Position numbers and translations under genes: made by a program | Assembly: GCF_039621805.1 (NCBI RefSeq) | Contig: NZ_CP155074.1 | Span: 1,240,001-1,304,000 of the forward strand | DNA length: 64,000 nucleotides | Direction: 5' to 3' | Source of the DNA: Paraburkholderia sp. PREW-6R | GTDB lineage: Bacteria > Pseudomonadota > Gammaproteobacteria > Burkholderiales > Burkholderiaceae | Notes under the pieces: generated by a model | What the model was told of the DNA's origin: nothing | Database searches by the model: none | The model's input: the letters and a program-made list of their open reading frames with translations, nothing else | In this document: in pieces, positions 61,895 to 64,000 of the stretch | Layout of the letters: each line of letters starts with the position of its first letter | Position numbering within the stretch: position 1 is the first letter of the stretch

Positions 61895-61998
61895 ATAGCA
61901 AGAGTGAAAAGCAAATCGAACTGGCGGCCAGTAAGGAACTGCGGGTTTACGTGGCCGTTACAGCATCACACGCCGGTGCTAATCTGCAGTAGACATAC

Positions 61999-62011
61999 GA
62001 CGACCTATAAC
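61999..62011. promoter_or_regulatory. Hexuronate-regulon operator, garL side (variant)
   Basis: GACGAC-C-TATAAC with upstream ATAC and downstream AT. Over 19 bases it matches the garD-side site at 15 positions. It lies 78 bases upstream of garL. Confidence 0.55.
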
Positions 62012-62089
62012 ATCGAATGCGCACGTGTTAGTGCATCGATTCCTGGCCGCCGACGTTACCCGACCACTCGCCGTCCGAGGAACACCTCC

Positions 62090-62890
62090 ATGTCAGCAGC
62101 CACGCCTTACCAGCCTATCCCCAATAGTTTCCGTCGCGCCGTCTGCGGCGGCGAAACCCTGATCGGCTGCTGGGCGTCGCTTGCCAGCCCGATCGCCACG
62201 GAACTGCTCGGCATCATCGGCTTCGACTGGATGCTGCTCGACGCCGAGCACGCGCCGAACGACGTGCTGACCCTGATCCCCCAGTTGATGGCGCTCAAAG
62301 ACAGTCCGAGCGCGCCGGTCGTGCGGCCGCCCGCCAATGACAGCGTGTTCATCAAGCGCCTGCTCGACAGCGGCTTTTCCAACTTCCTCGTGCCGTTCGT
62401 CGACAGCGCTGACGACGCCGCGCGCGCCGTCGCCGCGACCCGTTATCCGCCGCAAGGCATACGCGGCGTGTCGGTCAGCCAGCGCGGCAATCGTTACGCG
62501 ACCGTGCCCGATTACTTCAGGATTGCGAACGACAACGTCTGCGTCATCGTGCAGATCGAAAGCCGCAAAGCGGTCGAGTCGATCGACGACATTCTCGCGG
62601 TGGAAGGCGTCGACGCCGTGTTCGTCGGCCCATCGGATCTCGCGGCGACGCATGGCCACATCGGCGACCCGAGCCACCCGGACGTGCAGCAGTCGATCGC
62701 GCATGTGTTCGAACGCGCCAAGGCTGCCGGCAAGGCGAGCGGAATCCTTGCGCCTGTTCAGGCGGACGCCGAACGCTATATCGCAATGGGCAGCAGCGTC
62801 GTCGCGGTGTGCGCGGATATGGGGCTGCTGAAAAACGCCGCCCAAGCCGTACAACACCATTTCTCGCAGAAACAGGCGGCCCGGCAGTAA
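62090..62890 (+). CDS. garL: 2-dehydro-3-deoxyglucarate aldolase
   Basis: A 266-residue HpcH/HpaI-family aldolase that splits 5-keto-4-deoxyglucarate (and the 2-keto-3-deoxy isomer) into pyruvate and tartronate semialdehyde. Family segments: GCWASLASPIATELLGIIGFDWMLLDAEHAPND, the metal-binding QIESRKAVE and VGPSDLAATHGHIG. The ATG at 62090 has GAGGAA upstream; a far longer frame crosses the operator and is dismissed. garR follows after 32 bases. It forms an alternative exit to KdgD for the same intermediate. Confidence 0.93.
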   Translation: MSAATPYQPIPNSFRRAVCGGETLIGCWASLASPIATELLGIIGFDWMLLDAEHAPNDVLTLIPQLMALKDSPSAPVVRPPANDSVFIKRLLDSGFSNFLVPFVDSADDAARAVAATRYPPQGIRGVSVSQRGNRYATVPDYFRIANDNVCVIVQIESRKAVESIDDILAVEGVDAVFVGPSDLAATHGHIGDPSHPDVQQSIAHVFERAKAAGKASGILAPVQADAERYIAMGSSVVAVCADMGLLKNAAQAVQHHFSQKQAARQ

Positions 62891-62922
62891 GCGTGGCCGC
62901 CATGACCTCTCCGGAACATTCC

Positions 62923-63816
62923 ATGGAAAAAGCAGGCTTTATCGGACTCGGCATCATGGGCAAGCCCATGGCCGCGAATCTTTTGAAGAACGGCGTTGCG
63001 CTAGCCGCCTACACGCGCAGCGGCGTGCCGGACGACCTCGAACAGGCGGGCGCGGTGGCGTGCGACAGTCCGGCGGCTGTCGCCGCGCAGGCAGACGTCA
63101 TATTCATCATGGTGCCCGACACGCCGGACGTCGAGCGCGTGCTGTTCGGCGAACAGGGGCTCGCCGGCGGCCTGCGCGCGGGCCAGGTGGTGGTCGACAT
63201 GAGCTCGATTTCGCCGATGGCCACGCGCGAGTTCGCGGCCCGCGTTCGCGAGCAGGGCGCCGACTATCTGGATGCGCCGGTGTCGGGTGGCGAGGTGGGC
63301 GCCAAGGCTGCATCGCTCACCATCATGGTGGGCGGCGAAACGGCCACCTTCGAGCGCGTGAAGCCTCTGTTCGACATGATGGGCAAGAACGTCACGCTGA
63401 TTGGCGCCGTGGGCGCGGGCCAGGTGTGCAAGGTGGCCAACCAGGTGATCGTTGCGGCGACGATCGAGGCGGTGGGCGAAGCGCTGCTGCTCGCGTCGAA
63501 AGCGGGGGTGGACCCGGCACGCGTGCGCGAGGCGCTGATGGGCGGCTTCGCGTCGTCGCGCATTCTGGAAGTACACGGCGAGCGCATGACGAAGCGCACG
63601 TTCGACCCGGGTTTTCGCATCGAACTGCACCAGAAGGATTTGAACCTCGCGCTTTCCACCGCGCAGGCGCTGGGTGTGTCGCTGCCGAATACGGCCACCT
63701 GTCAGGCGTTGTTCAACGCCTGCGTCGCGCACGGCGGTCAAGCGTGGGACCACTCGGCGATGGTGCGTGCGCTCGAAGTCCTCGCGAATCACGAAATCGG
63801 CCAGACAACCGCCTGA
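62923..63816 (+). CDS. garR: 2-hydroxy-3-oxopropionate (tartronate semialdehyde) reductase
   Basis: A 297-residue beta-hydroxyacid dehydrogenase that reduces tartronate semialdehyde to D-glycerate. The Rossmann motif GFIGLGIMGKPMAANLL starts at residue 5, the substrate motif is DAPVSGGEVGAKAASL, and the catalytic Lys lies in GQVCKVANQVIVA. I choose the ATG at 62923 to match the family opening; 62902 adds seven residues. It acts directly after GarL and completes the route to glycerate. Confidence 0.95.
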   Translation: MEKAGFIGLGIMGKPMAANLLKNGVALAAYTRSGVPDDLEQAGAVACDSPAAVAAQADVIFIMVPDTPDVERVLFGEQGLAGGLRAGQVVVDMSSISPMATREFAARVREQGADYLDAPVSGGEVGAKAASLTIMVGGETATFERVKPLFDMMGKNVTLIGAVGAGQVCKVANQVIVAATIEAVGEALLLASKAGVDPARVREALMGGFASSRILEVHGERMTKRTFDPGFRIELHQKDLNLALSTAQALGVSLPNTATCQALFNACVAHGGQAWDHSAMVRALEVLANHEIGQTTA

Positions 63817-63854
63817 TCTGCGTTGTCTTATCCCTGCCTTATCTGACAAAAAAA

Positions 63855-63886
63855 TGGCGGCGCCCTTCGAGGCGCCGCCAATTTTT
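63855..63886. terminator. Bidirectional intrinsic terminator after garR
   Basis: TGGCGGCGCC (63855-63864) pairs with GGCGCCGCCA (63871-63880) around CTTCGA, followed by ATTTTT; an A-run precedes the stem for the minus strand. Confidence 0.92.
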
Positions 63887-63927
63887 CATGCTCCGGGAAC
63901 CGGCTCGTTACCGGTTCGCCGTCAACC

Positions 63928-64000
63928 TCATTTCACCACCGCGCCCGCCGCTGCCCAGCGCGGCTCGGGCAACTTGTCGGCGCTTTTCGCGAGCAGACAC
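63928..64000 (-). CDS. C-terminal end of an unidentified gene (partial)
   Basis: On the minus strand a frame enters from beyond the window and ends at a TGA at 63928-63930, just before the terminator. The last 23 or so residues include LLAKSADKLPEPRW and end AAAGAVVK. The position next to a bidirectional terminator supports a real gene end, but too little is present to name it. Confidence 0.4.
   Translation of the reverse strand, partial: CLLAKSADKLPEPRWAAAGAVVK

Noticed and set aside
1..64000. CRISPR arrays, insertion sequences, phage integrase or tRNA-linked attachment sites
   Set aside because: I looked for regularly spaced direct repeats, transposase motifs and tRNA-like cloverleaf sequences and found none. 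The tandem repeats at 4701 and 35099 have no spacers.

Overview
The window is high-GC DNA with the gene content and protein style of a Burkholderiales bacterium. A Paraburkholderia/Burkholderia replicon rich in accessory metabolism, such as a second chromosome, fits best: there is a Porin_4-type porin, a BetR-domain regulator, many AraC/LysR/MocR/TetR regulators, a TRAP transporter and oxidative hexuronate catabolism. I see no rRNA, tRNA, insertion sequence, phage gene or CRISPR array. The organism is inferred from content only; no search was run.

Layout. 0.2-4.7 kb: a two-PAS diguanylate cyclase, then a CusSR-like two-component system divergent from a secreted protein. 4.8-6.3 kb: a cytochrome b561/molybdopterin oxidoreductase pair. 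6.3-13 kb: AraC regulator, zinc alcohol dehydrogenase, LysR regulator, lipoprotein nucleoside hydrolase and zwf with a clear terminator. 13-16 kb: imino-acid metabolism (ornithine-cyclodeaminase-family reductase plus DadA-like oxidase). 16-17.8 kb: a full-length hipBA toxin-antitoxin pair behind a palindrome-rich control region. 18-21.5 kb: a signalling module of a BetR-HTH/receiver protein, a hybrid kinase and a secreted molybdopterin-fold protein that appears to lack the Mo-ligating Cys. 21.7-24.3 kb: a phosphoribosyltransferase-HAD fusion convergent with a NERD-nuclease/helicase. 24.6-40 kb: glutathione transferase, Zur, a lone receiver, TetR/MFS efflux, a zinc-ribbon membrane protein, solute-binding proteins, MocR/DMT, RpiR/VanX-like dipeptidase, acetyltransferase and MerR. 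40.2-44.8 kb: a four-gene operon of Baeyer-Villiger monooxygenase, SDR, ferritin-like hydrolase and alpha/beta hydrolase. 45-47 kb: urea transporter, class II aldolase and tautomerase.

47.2-63.8 kb is mostly one functional unit for hexuronate and hexarate use. A porin and a TRAP transporter sit on one side. garD-udh-lactonase (oxidation of uronate to aldarate, then dehydration) is divergent from kdgD and an aldarate MFS transporter. A FadR/GntR repressor follows. Then the 2,5-dioxovalerate dehydrogenase is divergent from garL-garR. 5-Keto-4-deoxyglucarate can therefore leave by two routes: KdgD plus dioxovalerate dehydrogenase to 2-oxoglutarate, or GarL plus GarR to pyruvate and glycerate. 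A repeated 13-base site, GTCATC-N-TACAAC or close variants, lies in front of each of these transcription units, including the repressor's own promoter and the region upstream of the TRAP operon. This ties them into one regulon and is the best-supported new observation here.

Start codons were chosen by ribosome-binding site, overlap with the upstream gene and family alignment from memory. Functions rest on visible motifs and family knowledge.
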